DNA of 64,000 bases from DASYKT01 sp035995185 (GTDB lineage Bacteria > Acidobacteriota > Blastocatellia > Pyrinomonadales > Pyrinomonadaceae): positions 122,973 through 186,972 of the forward strand of contig DASYKT010000042.1 in the NCBI GenBank assembly GCA_035995185.1, written 5' to 3'. The number at the start of each line of letters is the position of its first letter. The stretch's first letter is position 1. Made by a program: the position numbers and the translations under genes. A model generated the notes under the pieces. That model was not told where the DNA came from, searched no databases, and saw nothing but the letters and a program-made list of their open reading frames with translations. This document shows, piece after piece, positions 7,542-16,295 of the stretch.

Positions 7542-8263
7542 CAATGTGCCCGAGCGTTCTCCATCTCTTCAACGATCTTCCTGACGGCTCCTAAAGGGTC
7601 GGCAGCCTGCAGGATCGGGCGCCCAATAACCAGGTGATCGGAACCCGCCGCGATAGCCTCTGCCGGTGTCATTACACGCTTTTGGTCGTCTGCCGTTGCA
7701 AAAGCGGGGCGAACGCCCGGTGTTACGATCAGGAAATCTTCTCGTCCGGCGCCCTTGCGGATCATCGCGATCTCCTGCGGCGAAGCAACCACGCCATCCA
7801 TCTCACATTCTGACGCAAGTCTCGCTAAATTCAAAACTTGCTCCGCCAGCGCGGTTTGGACCCCGGTTTCGCGCAATGTTTCGGCATTGGAACTGGTCAG
7901 AACGGTTACCGCGATCAGCTTCGGCCGGCCAAGGTTTTCCCCGGCGCAGGCTTCGCTCACTCTCTTGACTGTTTCGCGCATCATAACGCTTCCGCCCGAG
8001 GCATGAACATTAAACATCCAGACCCCCATCCGCGCGGCTTCAACCGCAGCCGAAGCCACGGTATTAGGGATGTCATGAAATTTCAGGTCGAGAAATATCT
8101 TTACTCCCTCGCCGGTTAATTCCCGAACGAATGATGCGCCGGCGGCGGTAAAGAGTTGCAAACCTATTTTGAAAGCGCCAACTTCACCGCGGAAAGTGTC
8201 GATGGTTTTCCGGGCTTCTTCGGGGGAAGACAGATCCAATGCGAGAATTATTTTTTCTTTCAC
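7541..8263 (-). CDS. pyrF: Orotidine 5'-phosphate decarboxylase
   Basis: A 240-residue enzyme that converts OMP to UMP, the last step of de novo pyrimidine synthesis. The active-site motif DLKFHDIPNT (residues 59-68) has the catalytic Asp-Lys-Asp set. The phosphate-binding end VTPGVRP and the late HLVIGRPI segment are present, and the length is normal for group I PyrF. The start is GTG with GAGGAAATAA immediately before it. The stop overlaps the start of a DUF3108-like gene. Upstream, a perfect 31-bp inverted repeat separates it from pyrD, so pyrD and pyrF may be partly uncoupled. Confidence 0.95.
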   Translation of the reverse strand: MKEKIILALDLSSPEEARKTIDTFRGEVGAFKIGLQLFTAAGASFVRELTGEGVKIFLDLKFHDIPNTVASAAVEAARMGVWMFNVHASGGSVMMRETVKRVSEACAGENLGRPKLIAVTVLTSSNAETLRETGVQTALAEQVLNLARLASECEMDGVVASPQEIAMIRKGAGREDFLIVTPGVRPAFATADDQKRVMTPAEAIAAGSDHLVIGRPILQAADPLGAVRKIVEEMENARAH

Positions 8264-8296
8264 TTATTTCCTCAATAATAAAAGTTAAAAGCCTGA

Positions 8297-8370
8297 AACC
8301 ACGAAATCACACGAAACAACACGAAAAAAGCGAACCATATTTTCGTGTTGTTTCGTGTGATTTCGTGGTT
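8297..8370. repeat. Perfect 31-bp inverted repeat between pyrF and pyrD, copy B
   Basis: Bases 8297-8327 are the exact reverse complement of 8340-8370, with a 12-base spacer. Each arm has three CACGAA units about ten bases apart. As RNA it would form a very stable hairpin after the pyrD stop codon, followed leftward by a short purine-rich stretch and the pyrF RBS. It is the best-preserved copy of the family seen also at 984, 10208, 18874 and 21871. Confidence 0.95.
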
Positions 8371-8376
8371 ACTTTC

Positions 8377-9513
8377 TTAAGCATTAGAAACATCGATTTT
8401 TGAGCCCACGGCTTCATCAAGAGAATTGAATCCCTTTTCCTTAAGTATCCGCGCCAGACCGGTATTTATATCGTTGGCAAAAGAAAATCCCTGGTAGATA
8501 AATCCGGTGTAGGCCTGCAGCAGGCACGCGCCCGCGCTGATCTTTTCAAAAGCGTCTTCGGGCGTGAAAATGCCGCCGACACCGATCACCGGAAGTTTTC
8601 CTTTTGCGTGGCGGTAGATCGCGGCGATCACCTCGGTCGAGCGTTTTTGCAGAGGTTTGCCGCTCAAACCGCCTTGCCCCATTTTTTCAACCTCGCTGTC
8701 CGACGTTGTTAAGCCTTCGCGGCTAACCGTGGTGTTTGTGGCAATGATCCCCGACAGGTCCAGCCGCAGGGAAATATCGACGATCGCTTCGATCTCCGCT
8801 TCGTTAAGATCAGGCGCGATCTTTAGCAGCAGAGGTTTAGTAGCGCTGGCGTCCCGCCGGCTGTCCTGAGTGCGTCCCGCGCTCAGTTCTTTATTTTTCT
8901 TTTGCAAAGCGCTGAGAAGTTTTTCCAGTTCATCCGCCTGCTGCAGCTCACGCAGATTCGGCGTGTTCGGCGAGCTGACATTGACCGCGATGTAATCGGC
9001 CACGGGATGGACCAGTTCAAAGCTCTTCAGGTAATCTCCCACCGCTTCTTCATTCGGCACGATCTTGCTCTTGCCGATGTTGATCCCCAGCACGCAATTC
9101 GGCTTTTTCTTTTTTGATCTTTCAGCGATCCTGGCCGCGCCGTCGTTGTTAAAACCGGCCCGGTTTATCAGCGCTTTATCCTGCGGCAGGCGAAAAAGAC
9201 GCGGTTTTGGATTCCCCGGCTGCGGGTGGTAGGTCGCGGTCCCTATCTCGACAAAACCAAAACCGAGCGCGGCAAGCTGTTCTACCGCGATCCCGTTTTT
9301 ATCGAAGCCAGCCGCAATTCCCAGGGGGTTGTCGAATTTCAAGCCAAAACGCTCGATCGGGCCAAACTCTTCAAACGAAGCTTTGCCCTGTAAAAAACCG
9401 CCAAAAAAACCGGAAGTAAGTCCGGTCTTTAAAACTTTTAATCCTATTTCGTGCGCCGTTTCGCTGGGCAGGCTGAAAAGTAAAGGTCTGATCAGTGTTT
9501 TGTACAGAGACAT
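8377..9513 (-). CDS. pyrD: Dihydroorotate dehydrogenase (quinone), class 2
   Basis: A 378-residue membrane-associated flavoenzyme that oxidises dihydroorotate to orotate and passes electrons to quinone. Class 2 features are the N-terminal hydrophobic helix pair (SLYKTLIRPLLFSLPSE), the FMN-site motif GFGFVEIGTATYHPQPGN, and the catalytic-serine motif NVSSPNTPNLR. The C-terminal VGVGGIFTPEDAFEKI segment binds FMN phosphate. An in-frame TTG lies 12 codons upstream, but ATG at 9513 gives the family's normal N-terminus. No clear RBS precedes either start. It is divergent from pyrR, with only about 75 bases between them. Confidence 0.93.
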   Translation of the reverse strand: MSLYKTLIRPLLFSLPSETAHEIGLKVLKTGLTSGFFGGFLQGKASFEEFGPIERFGLKFDNPLGIAAGFDKNGIAVEQLAALGFGFVEIGTATYHPQPGNPKPRLFRLPQDKALINRAGFNNDGAARIAERSKKKKPNCVLGINIGKSKIVPNEEAVGDYLKSFELVHPVADYIAVNVSSPNTPNLRELQQADELEKLLSALQKKNKELSAGRTQDSRRDASATKPLLLKIAPDLNEAEIEAIVDISLRLDLSGIIATNTTVSREGLTTSDSEVEKMGQGGLSGKPLQKRSTEVIAAIYRHAKGKLPVIGVGGIFTPEDAFEKISAGACLLQAYTGFIYQGFSFANDINTGLARILKEKGFNSLDEAVGSKIDVSNA

Positions 9514-9550
9514 TTGATAACTGCATAATTGTAACTTCAACAACTGCAAC

Positions 9551-9580
9551 TTGTCACCTGTCGTCTTATTTTGTTACGAT
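9551..9580 (+). promoter_or_regulatory. Sigma-70-like promoter for pyrR
   Basis: TTGTCA (9551-9556) and TTACGA (9574-9579) are separated by 17 bases. Transcription would start at about 9586, only a few bases before the pyrR ATG, so the mRNA may be nearly leaderless. That agrees with the lack of a visible RBS. Confidence 0.55.
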
Positions 9581-9589
9581 TTTCACCGA

Positions 9590-10153
9590 ATGGAAGCAAA
9601 TTTAAGCGAGAAGTCGAGGATAATGGACCCGGCAAGGATGAAGCGCGCGCTTTCGCGGTTGGCTTCGGAGATCGTCGAGGAAAATCAGGGGGCGAAAGAC
9701 CTGTACCTGGTGGGCATCCGCCGCCGCGGTGTTCCGCTGGCGGAAAGGATCGCCAAACGCATTGCGGAACTCGAAGGAACCGCCCCGATCCAGGGCATTC
9801 TCGATATCACGCTCTATCGCGACGACCTTTCAACTGTCGGGGCTAACCCGATCGTAAACCGCACGGAACTGACCGAGGACATCGAAGATAAAAATATCGT
9901 GCTGGTCGACGACGTGCTTTACACGGGACGAACCATCCGCGCCGCGCTCGACCAATTGATGGATTTCGGCCGGCCGCGCCGGGTGCAGCTGGCGGTGCTG
10001 ATCGATCGCGGCAAGGAACACCGGGAACTTCCTATCCAGGCGGATTACGTCGGCAAATTGGTGCCGACCAAAAAGAACGAGATCATCCGCGTGATGCTGA
10101 AAGATTTTGACGAAGACGAGGGAGTCGGCATTTTTGAACTTCCGGCAGAATAA
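9590..10153 (+). CDS. pyrR: PyrR bifunctional regulator / uracil phosphoribosyltransferase
   Basis: A 187-residue phosphoribosyltransferase-fold protein. The PRPP-binding motif VLVDDVLYTGRTIRAA (about residues 104-119) is the PyrR signature, and RRRGVPLAERIA near residue 45 is also typical. In Firmicutes PyrR binds pyr mRNA leaders in response to UMP and has a weak uracil phosphoribosyltransferase activity. I saw no clear PyrR-binding loop in the leaders of pyrB, pyrD or pyrC here, so the regulatory role is inferred from family alone. The ATG at 9590 fits both family length and the promoter at 9551; the frame is open 13 codons further upstream. Confidence 0.9.
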   Translation: MEANLSEKSRIMDPARMKRALSRLASEIVEENQGAKDLYLVGIRRRGVPLAERIAKRIAELEGTAPIQGILDITLYRDDLSTVGANPIVNRTELTEDIEDKNIVLVDDVLYTGRTIRAALDQLMDFGRPRRVQLAVLIDRGKEHRELPIQADYVGKLVPTKKNEIIRVMLKDFDEDEGVGIFELPAE

Positions 10154-10155
10154 TT

Positions 10156-10179
10156 GGCGATCCTGGATCGCCTTTTTTT
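10156..10179 (+). terminator. Intrinsic terminator between pyrR and pyrB
   Basis: GGCGATC-CTG-GATCGCC makes a perfect 7-bp stem with a 3-nt loop, followed by seven T. It sits two bases after the pyrR stop. It could be a simple terminator or the site where pyrB read-through is controlled. Confidence 0.9.
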
Positions 10180-10207
10180 ATAAGAGCATTTTTGAATGAG
10201 CCGGTAC

Positions 10208-10299
10208 TTTTCGTGTGTTTAGTGTGATTCGTGGGTACGGTTTTTGACGGTATTGATAATGAACCAAAATTAACCACGAAGCACACGAAACGCACCAAA
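10208..10299. repeat. Imperfect inverted repeat upstream of pyrB, copy C
   Basis: Bases 10208-10237 pair with 10271-10299 with a few mismatches. Each arm carries CACGAA-type units about nine bases apart. The right arm ends about eight bases before the pyrB start, so as RNA the stem would lie in the pyrB 5' leader. Confidence 0.8.
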
Positions 10300-10307
10300 C
10301 CAATCTG

Positions 10308-11255
10308 ATGGACAAACCTTTTCATCGACGCGATCTGCTTGGTATCCGCGATCTTTCCGCGAAGGAGATCGTGGGCATTCTCGACACCGCCGATACTTTT
10401 ACCGAAATTTCCCAGCGCGAGGTAAAAAAAGTTCCGGCCCTGCGCGGCAAGACCGTCATTAATCTTTTTTTCGAAGCCTCTACCCGCACGCGCACTTCCT
10501 TTGAACTCGCTGCAAAACGACTCTCCGCCGACTCGGTCAATATCAGCGTGTCGAGTTCCAGTGTTTCAAAAGGCGAGACTTTACTGGACACGGCGCAGAA
10601 TCTGGATGCGATGGCGCCGGATTGCATCGTCGTGCGCCATTCGAGCGCGGGTGTGCCGCACCAGCTTGCCAAAGCAAGCAAGGCCGCAGTGGTAAATGCC
10701 GGCGACGGCGCGAACGAGCACCCGACCCAGGCGCTGCTCGATGCGATGACCATTCGCGAACACAAAGGCAAGATCAAAGGATTAAAAGTGGCGATCATCG
10801 GCGACATTCTGCATAGCCGCGTGGCGCGTTCTAACATTCACCTGCTGACCAAGCTTGGCGCAAAAGTGCGCGTGGCTGGCCCCAGCCCTCTGGTCCCGCG
10901 CGATTTCGGCTTTCTGGTAAAACACGGTTTGGAAGTCGCGCCGAACATCGAAGAAGCCATCACCGGCGCCGATGTGGTGATGATCCTGCGCATCCAGCGT
11001 GAGCGAATGGACGCCGCATTTTTCCCCACCCTGCGTGAATATTCCATTCATTACGGCCTGACACCGCAGCGCATCGACCTGGCCAGAAAAGACGCCATCG
11101 TGCTGCACCCCGGCCCGATGAACCGCGGCATCGAGATCGCCTCCGAAGTGGCGGACGGTTCGCGCTCTTTGATACTTGATCAGGTAAAGTACGGCGTGGC
11201 GGTCAGGATGGCGGTGCTCTATTTAGCAACCGGCGGAAAAGCTGTGGGAGAGTAA
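10308..11255 (+). CDS. pyrB: Aspartate carbamoyltransferase catalytic subunit
   Basis: A 315-residue enzyme that joins carbamoyl phosphate and aspartate, the committed step of pyrimidine synthesis. It carries the carbamoyl-phosphate motif STRTRTSFE (residues 58-66), the loop SSSVSKGET with its active-site lysine, HPTQALLD, and the C-terminal HPGPMNRG. No pyrI regulatory chain is next to it. The start ATG lacks a clear RBS and lies just after an inverted repeat. pyrC does not follow, as it often does; instead it is about 5.8 kb downstream, beyond two envelope-protein genes. Confidence 0.95.
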   Translation: MDKPFHRRDLLGIRDLSAKEIVGILDTADTFTEISQREVKKVPALRGKTVINLFFEASTRTRTSFELAAKRLSADSVNISVSSSSVSKGETLLDTAQNLDAMAPDCIVVRHSSAGVPHQLAKASKAAVVNAGDGANEHPTQALLDAMTIREHKGKIKGLKVAIIGDILHSRVARSNIHLLTKLGAKVRVAGPSPLVPRDFGFLVKHGLEVAPNIEEAITGADVVMILRIQRERMDAAFFPTLREYSIHYGLTPQRIDLARKDAIVLHPGPMNRGIEIASEVADGSRSLILDQVKYGVAVRMAVLYLATGGKAVGE

Positions 11256-11305
11256 TAGCCGGAAGCTGTTTTTAAAAAAGAGGCCATATAATTACCTCCT
11301 AGTCA

Positions 11306-11386
11306 GGAAGGGCCGCTTGCGCCCGCTCTTATTTTTTTTGGCCGGATCGAATGTCATTGTAAACGGCGGGCGCAAGCAACCCTTCC
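11306..11386. repeat. GC-rich inverted repeat after pyrB
   Basis: A 22-base arm at 11306-11327 pairs with 11365-11386 with three mismatches (core GCTTGCGCCCGC). The rightward copy of the first arm is followed by a T-rich run at 11328-11339, so the region may also help to end pyrB transcription. Confidence 0.8.
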
Positions 11387-11535
11387 GAACCTCGAGACGG
11401 ATCGACTTGGCCGAAATAGTATGAGGCTTGCCCGGTAAAGTTTTATATGAGACCTGTTTAGCGTGAGCAAAAAACGGAAATAAAGATCGTCTTATAATCG
11501 ATCGAAGATAAAAGAATTAAAGGCGGGGGAGAGAA

Positions 11536-12924
11536 ATGAGAAGTAGGAATTTAATTATCCATCCAATTATCTTGGGCATTTTTATATTGCTTATTTCGGC
11601 AATAAATATTTCAGCGCAAAACGATTTCAAGATGCGCCAGCGGATGACCGTGGCGGGACGCACGATGGAATCGGCGGTGATGATCAAGGGCGCGCGCGAA
11701 CGCACCGAGAGCGACAATATGGGCATGAAGAGCGTGAGCATCATGCAGTGCGACCTGAAGCGCACGATCAGGGTCAGCGAGCCTGAAAGAAAATACCTGA
11801 TCGAACCGATGGCTGTTTCCGAAACCGCTGCGCCGGCCCAGCCGGTGAAAAGCACCACGACGGCAAAAATCAAAACTCAAAAAGGCGGGATTGTCACCCG
11901 CACTCTGGAGATCATCGACACCGGCGAGCGCCAGCAGATGTTCGGTATGACCGCGCGTCATATCAAGACCGTGATGACTACCGAGGCTTCGCCGGATGCC
12001 TGCGATAAAAATAACCAGCGCATCGAAACCGACGGCTGGTACGTCGATCTTTCCGTCGGGCTGAGCTGCAAATTCGACCGCCCCGTCGAAAATCCGATGA
12101 ATTACGAAAAGCACGCGCCCGCTTGTTTGGACCAGGCGAAATTCATCCAAAAAGGGACGGGTAAATTAGGCTACGCGCTGAAACTCACTACGAAAATATC
12201 TATGAGCGATACGGGCGGCGATGACGATCCGGAGACCGCCGCCATGATGGCGAAAATGGGAATGGGCGGTGGAATGATGACCATGACCACGGAGGTTACC
12301 GAGCTTTCCCGGGCGACCCTGCCGGCGGAGCTTTTCGATATTCCCGTCGGTTACGCCGAAGCCAAAGAGCAAAAAGAGCTTTATGGAAAGAACACCCAGA
12401 AATCGATGGGAGAGTATCAGAAAACCCCGGAAGCAAAAGCCGAAATGAACCAGATGATGCAGGGAATGCCTGCGCCGGGAAGCAATGCAGGCGCCAAGAA
12501 ATCCGGGATGGTGCGCGTCGGCGTGATGACGGTCAGTAATTCCACAGGCAAACCGCTTGCGACCGATATGTATCAAAATATGCTTGTTTCGCAGATCAAC
12601 GGCAATAAATTGGAAGCCGTCGCGATCACTTCCGCGGACGATGCGAAGCGGTTGAATTGCGATTACATTTTAAGCACCGATATCAAATCGCTCAAGCAAT
12701 CTGCGGCAAGTAAGGTCGGCGGGCTTTTCGGCAAAGTGACCGGCGCGGGCAGCGGGGAAGGCAAAGTGGAGGTAGCCATCGGTTATGACTTAAAGCCGCT
12801 CGACCCTGACGGAACGACATTGCAGATGCAATCCACCACGGCCAAGATCGAAGGCCAGGAAAACAGCGTGATGTCGGCCCTTGGCAACGAAGCACAGGCG
12901 GTGGTGAAGGCGCTGAAGAAATAA
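11536..12924 (+). CDS. Exported protein of unknown function, Met-rich centre
   Basis: A 462-residue exported protein that I do not recognise with confidence. Residues 1-28 are a signal peptide ending in ISAQ. The N-terminal half (about 30-280) is beta-rich and contains a GMGGGMMTMTTEVT stretch; it loosely resembles DUF4412-type periplasmic proteins. The C-terminal third (about 325-460) begins VRVGVMTVSNSTGK and reads like the FlgO/CsgG-like nucleotide-free domains seen in other exported proteins here. The RBS is GGGGGAGAG-like before the ATG. It is followed by a palindromic repeat and a terminator, and converges with the TonB receptor gene. Confidence 0.6.
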   Translation: MRSRNLIIHPIILGIFILLISAINISAQNDFKMRQRMTVAGRTMESAVMIKGARERTESDNMGMKSVSIMQCDLKRTIRVSEPERKYLIEPMAVSETAAPAQPVKSTTTAKIKTQKGGIVTRTLEIIDTGERQQMFGMTARHIKTVMTTEASPDACDKNNQRIETDGWYVDLSVGLSCKFDRPVENPMNYEKHAPACLDQAKFIQKGTGKLGYALKLTTKISMSDTGGDDDPETAAMMAKMGMGGGMMTMTTEVTELSRATLPAELFDIPVGYAEAKEQKELYGKNTQKSMGEYQKTPEAKAEMNQMMQGMPAPGSNAGAKKSGMVRVGVMTVSNSTGKPLATDMYQNMLVSQINGNKLEAVAITSADDAKRLNCDYILSTDIKSLKQSAASKVGGLFGKVTGAGSGEGKVEVAIGYDLKPLDPDGTTLQMQSTTAKIEGQENSVMSALGNEAQAVVKALKK

Positions 12925-12926
12925 AT

Positions 12927-13036
12927 ATGGAACGCGGGCATCTCTGCCCGCAAAGGTTTTCACTCGGCTAGCTGGCAATGTTACTTATAAAGCACGCCGG
13001 GCGAATCACATTGCGGGCAGAGATGCCCGCGCTCCA
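12927..13036. repeat. Paired palindromes forming a larger inverted repeat
   Basis: The arms 12927-12953 and 13011-13036 are reverse complements with one mismatch. Each arm is itself a hairpin, GCGGGCA-TCTC-TGCCCGC, so the element can fold as one long stem or two short ones. It lies between two convergent genes. Confidence 0.9.
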
Positions 13037-13040
13037 TAAA

Positions 13041-13072
13041 AAAGAAACGGGCTTTTTTGGGCCCGTTTCTTT
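13041..13072. terminator. Bidirectional terminator
   Basis: AAAGAAACGGGC (13041-13052) pairs perfectly with GCCCGTTTCTTT (13061-13072). The A- and T-rich ends allow use on both strands, between the convergent genes ending at 12924 and 13092. Confidence 0.85.
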
Positions 13073-13091
13073 CTTTGCATGGAGAAAAGAT

Positions 13092-16000
13092 CTAGAAGGC
13101 AAATCTTAACCCCAGTTGGAATGACCTCGGCCCACCGGTACCGAAGACGCTGGTCGTACGCTGCGTCGGGCGAAGAGTGGTAATATCGCCCGGCGCCGTT
13201 CCCTGGACCGGCAAAACAAAGTCACCCACATTGGTCAGATTGGCAAAGTTGAATACATTGAAAACTTCGCCGATCAATTGCAGCCGCATACGCTCGTTGA
13301 ACGAGATCGTCTTGGTCAGACGAAGGTCCTGCGAGTGGATCCAATCGCCGCCGATCGGAGTATCGGCCGGAAGCAAGGCCAAAGCCTGGAGCGGGGTTCC
13401 GAAGGGATCGACGCCCCCTGCCAGGGTACTGTTGTAATTCGTGATCAGAGCATTGATCTGATCGACCGTGCGGATGTCGCGACCGATCGAACCGCCTGTC
13501 GTTCCCGGCAGGTAGGTCGCGGACGTTCCGGTTCCGCTCAGATCGACAAAGTCCGGCAGGAAGATGCTTTGCGGCAGTCCGCTGAAAGTTGTCGAGATCA
13601 TAGAAACGGTCCAGTTGCCCAGGACGTTCCGTTTTATGAAAGAGCTGTCTTTTTTGAAGAACGGCATTTCATAAACCGAGCTGAAAACGAAACGATGTTT
13701 GCGGTCCAGTCCGGCCGGGCCGAAATCCGCCCGCAGGTTATTGATGTCGGTCGGTGCTCCGCCCAATCCCAAAGAGTCGGGGCTAAAAGCATCGAATCTC
13801 GACAGGGCATAACTGGCGGTAAATTGGAAACCGTTACGGAAACGGCGGTCAACTCGTGTCAGCAAACCTTTATAGGTCGAGAACGCAGATGAATCGGCAT
13901 AAGGGACCGGGAACGGGAACGCTCCAAGAACCGCGCCGCCTGCCGAATCCGCCTGGTTGATGTCATACACGAGTACTTCGTGCAGTCCTTTGCGATAATT
14001 GAAGTCAGCCTGCAGGAGCAGGTTGAACGGCAATTCGCGCTGGACGCCGATCGAATATTGCAGCGAATACGGCACCTGGAAGTTGCTCGAAAAGATCGGT
14101 CCGGAAACCGAATTCGTGCATTCGATGGCGGTCGGCAAAGCGCAGGACGTCAGCCTGGATTCCAGGTCGGCACGAACGGATGGCCACAGCGCCAGCATTT
14201 GCGCCAGCGTTATCTCACCCGGATTAAACCGCCCGTCACCGCCAAACGCGGCCAGCACGGGGCTGACAATTCCGGTTCCGACGAGGAACTGTTCGGCCCC
14301 GACCGGGCCGAGGTCGGCTCGTTCAAACAACCGCAGATTGTCGATCGTGTTGTCGTAATACAGTCCGAAACCGCCGCGAATAACGGTTTTGGAATTGCCC
14401 GCCACGTCCCAGGCAAAGCCGATGCGGGGAGCGATATTATTGTTATCGCGCGCCGCCGGGGCAGTGCCGTTATCAAAGAGCGGAGCGATGATCGCCGGAC
14501 GGCTGAGGTCGTGATTCCAGAGATTGGAATCCCACCGGTAAGCCAACCCGAGGTTCAAGGTAAAGTTAGGCGTGATCTTCCACGAATCACCGGCGTAAAA
14601 CTGAAAGCGATGATTGACCGTTGGCCCGTCGTGGTTGAAAGGCAGATTCGCATCGCCTATACCCATGGAAATATCACGAACGTCAGCGTTCAGAAAATCG
14701 GCTTCGGTAACTGTCGATGCAGGTATGAAAAGCCGAATGCGGACCGGGTTGGCAAAGACGAACGTGCCGCCGATGGAGGTGCGTTCATAATCGCCGCCAA
14801 AACTGAACGTGTGTTTGCCGCTTAACCACGTCAGATCGTCGCGGACCTGGTGACGGCGCTGCGGCGTTCTCTGCGGTGTGAGCGCGTTGGTCCCCGTGCG
14901 GAAAAGCGGATCCGCCGAAAAGGCGATCTCCGGTATTCCCGGAACGGCCGCATCGATCGCATTATTGAAATCGCTGAGGTTGAAAACCAGGTTGTTGCTC
15001 ACATTGGACGAGATAGTCGAGGCCAAACCGGCGACAAAATTATGAGCGCGGTTGGTTACTATCTGGTCATTCGATTGGAAAATACCGCTCACGCTGTCGC
15101 GCGGCACGATACCTGAGCCGGCAGGGAACGGGCCCTGGCCGCTGTTGTCGTTAAACGAATAACGGAAAAAGATGTTGGTGAAATCATTCGCCGCCCAATC
15201 GATCTTGGCGGTGAACAAAGTTTCGTCAAACGGGTTCGGCGTGAAACCGGCAAAGCTCGAAGCCGAGGTGGGATTCCGCAAAGACGAACCATCCTGATTG
15301 TTTCGCTCGTAGCTTCCAAAAAAGAACAATTTATCTTTAATGATCGGCCCGCTGAATGTGCCGCCCATCTGCTGCCGGTCGAAAGGAACTCTTTCGGTCT
15401 GCGCGGCGGCCGGGACATGCGCCGCATCGAGCCTGGCTAACGCCGGGAATGCGGAAAACTTGTCGTCGCGAAAATATCCGAAGACATTTCCGTGAAAATT
15501 GTTCGAACCGGAACGAGAAACGATATTGACCGAACCGCTGGCCGAGGCGCCGGTGGAAAGGCTGTAATTCGAAAGCCCGATCTGGAATTCCTGCACGATC
15601 TCCTGCGAGAAATTCTGCACGGTCGTGCCGACGACATTATCTACCACCGAACCGCCGTCAACCGTGATCTGGGTCGAGCGGCCGGCTTGCCCGCCGATAG
15701 AAACGCCGGTGAAATTCGCCTTGGTCGGGTCGAAGGAAGCGCCGTCGACTTTTTCGGTGCCGGGCTGCAGTTGCGCCAGGTCGAGAAAGTTGCGGCCGTT
15801 TAAAGGAAGGTTTTCGATCTGTATCGTATTGACCACACCGGAAACAGTATTGTCCGAGCGCTCGATCTGAGCTTCGGACGTGCTGGTTACAACCACTGTT
15901 TCGCTTACCCCGCCGACTTCCAGGCTGAAATCGACCGCGGCCGTCTGCCCGACCTGGACCTGCACGCTTTCCCGGATCGATTGTTTGAAATTCGTTCCGG

Positions 16001-16238
16001 ACGCGCGGACCTCATAAAAGCCGGGCTGTAACTGTAAAATACGATATTGGCCGTTCTCATTGGTAACGGCGGTCTTGGTGACGTTGGTCGCGAGGCTGCG
16101 GACGGTTACTGTGGAGTTTTGAACAACCGCTCCCTGCGAATCCAGGACGGTTCCTTCGACGGAACCAAACGGTTCCTGTGCAGCAATAAGCACCGTGGAA
16201 CATAGGAATAAGAAGAACAAAATAAGTATATTTCTCAT
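13092..16238 (-). CDS. TonB-dependent receptor, Oar-like
   Basis: A 1048-residue outer-membrane receptor. In order: signal peptide (1-20), a carboxypeptidase-regulatory-like beta-sandwich (about 24-110, GTVLDSQGAVVQNSTVTV), a plug domain (about 120-240) with NLPLNGRNFLDLAQLQPG, and a long beta-barrel ending in the C-terminal phenylalanine of FQLGLRFAF, which the BAM machinery recognises. This architecture is widespread in Acidobacteria and Bacteroidetes and takes up, or is secreted with, large substrates powered by TonB-ExbBD. No substrate clue is next to it. The RBS AAGGGAG precedes the ATG. The upstream 600 bases are hairpin-rich and contain a probable divergent transcript. Confidence 0.92.
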   Translation of the reverse strand: MRNILILFFLFLCSTVLIAAQEPFGSVEGTVLDSQGAVVQNSTVTVRSLATNVTKTAVTNENGQYRILQLQPGFYEVRASGTNFKQSIRESVQVQVGQTAAVDFSLEVGGVSETVVVTSTSEAQIERSDNTVSGVVNTIQIENLPLNGRNFLDLAQLQPGTEKVDGASFDPTKANFTGVSIGGQAGRSTQITVDGGSVVDNVVGTTVQNFSQEIVQEFQIGLSNYSLSTGASASGSVNIVSRSGSNNFHGNVFGYFRDDKFSAFPALARLDAAHVPAAAQTERVPFDRQQMGGTFSGPIIKDKLFFFGSYERNNQDGSSLRNPTSASSFAGFTPNPFDETLFTAKIDWAANDFTNIFFRYSFNDNSGQGPFPAGSGIVPRDSVSGIFQSNDQIVTNRAHNFVAGLASTISSNVSNNLVFNLSDFNNAIDAAVPGIPEIAFSADPLFRTGTNALTPQRTPQRRHQVRDDLTWLSGKHTFSFGGDYERTSIGGTFVFANPVRIRLFIPASTVTEADFLNADVRDISMGIGDANLPFNHDGPTVNHRFQFYAGDSWKITPNFTLNLGLAYRWDSNLWNHDLSRPAIIAPLFDNGTAPAARDNNNIAPRIGFAWDVAGNSKTVIRGGFGLYYDNTIDNLRLFERADLGPVGAEQFLVGTGIVSPVLAAFGGDGRFNPGEITLAQMLALWPSVRADLESRLTSCALPTAIECTNSVSGPIFSSNFQVPYSLQYSIGVQRELPFNLLLQADFNYRKGLHEVLVYDINQADSAGGAVLGAFPFPVPYADSSAFSTYKGLLTRVDRRFRNGFQFTASYALSRFDAFSPDSLGLGGAPTDINNLRADFGPAGLDRKHRFVFSSVYEMPFFKKDSSFIKRNVLGNWTVSMISTTFSGLPQSIFLPDFVDLSGTGTSATYLPGTTGGSIGRDIRTVDQINALITNYNSTLAGGVDPFGTPLQALALLPADTPIGGDWIHSQDLRLTKTISFNERMRLQLIGEVFNVFNFANLTNVGDFVLPVQGTAPGDITTLRPTQRTTSVFGTGGPRSFQLGLRFAF

Positions 16239-16281
16239 TTACAACTCCCTTGAAAAAACACGAAGTTTTTCTTGAAAAAAG

Positions 16282-16290
16282 TGCTATACT
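16282..16290 (+). promoter_or_regulatory. Extended -10 promoter element
   Basis: TGCTATACT matches the extended -10 consensus TGnTATAAT with one difference. No good -35 is visible. It points rightward, away from the TonB receptor gene, toward the structured region ending in a terminator at 16415. Confidence 0.45.
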
Positions 16291-16295
16291 TACGC

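Noticed and set aside
9514..9589. PyrR-binding attenuator loops in the pyrD/pyrR leader
   Set aside because: The short divergent region contains no sequence like the known PyrR-binding hairpin and is too short for an antiterminator set.
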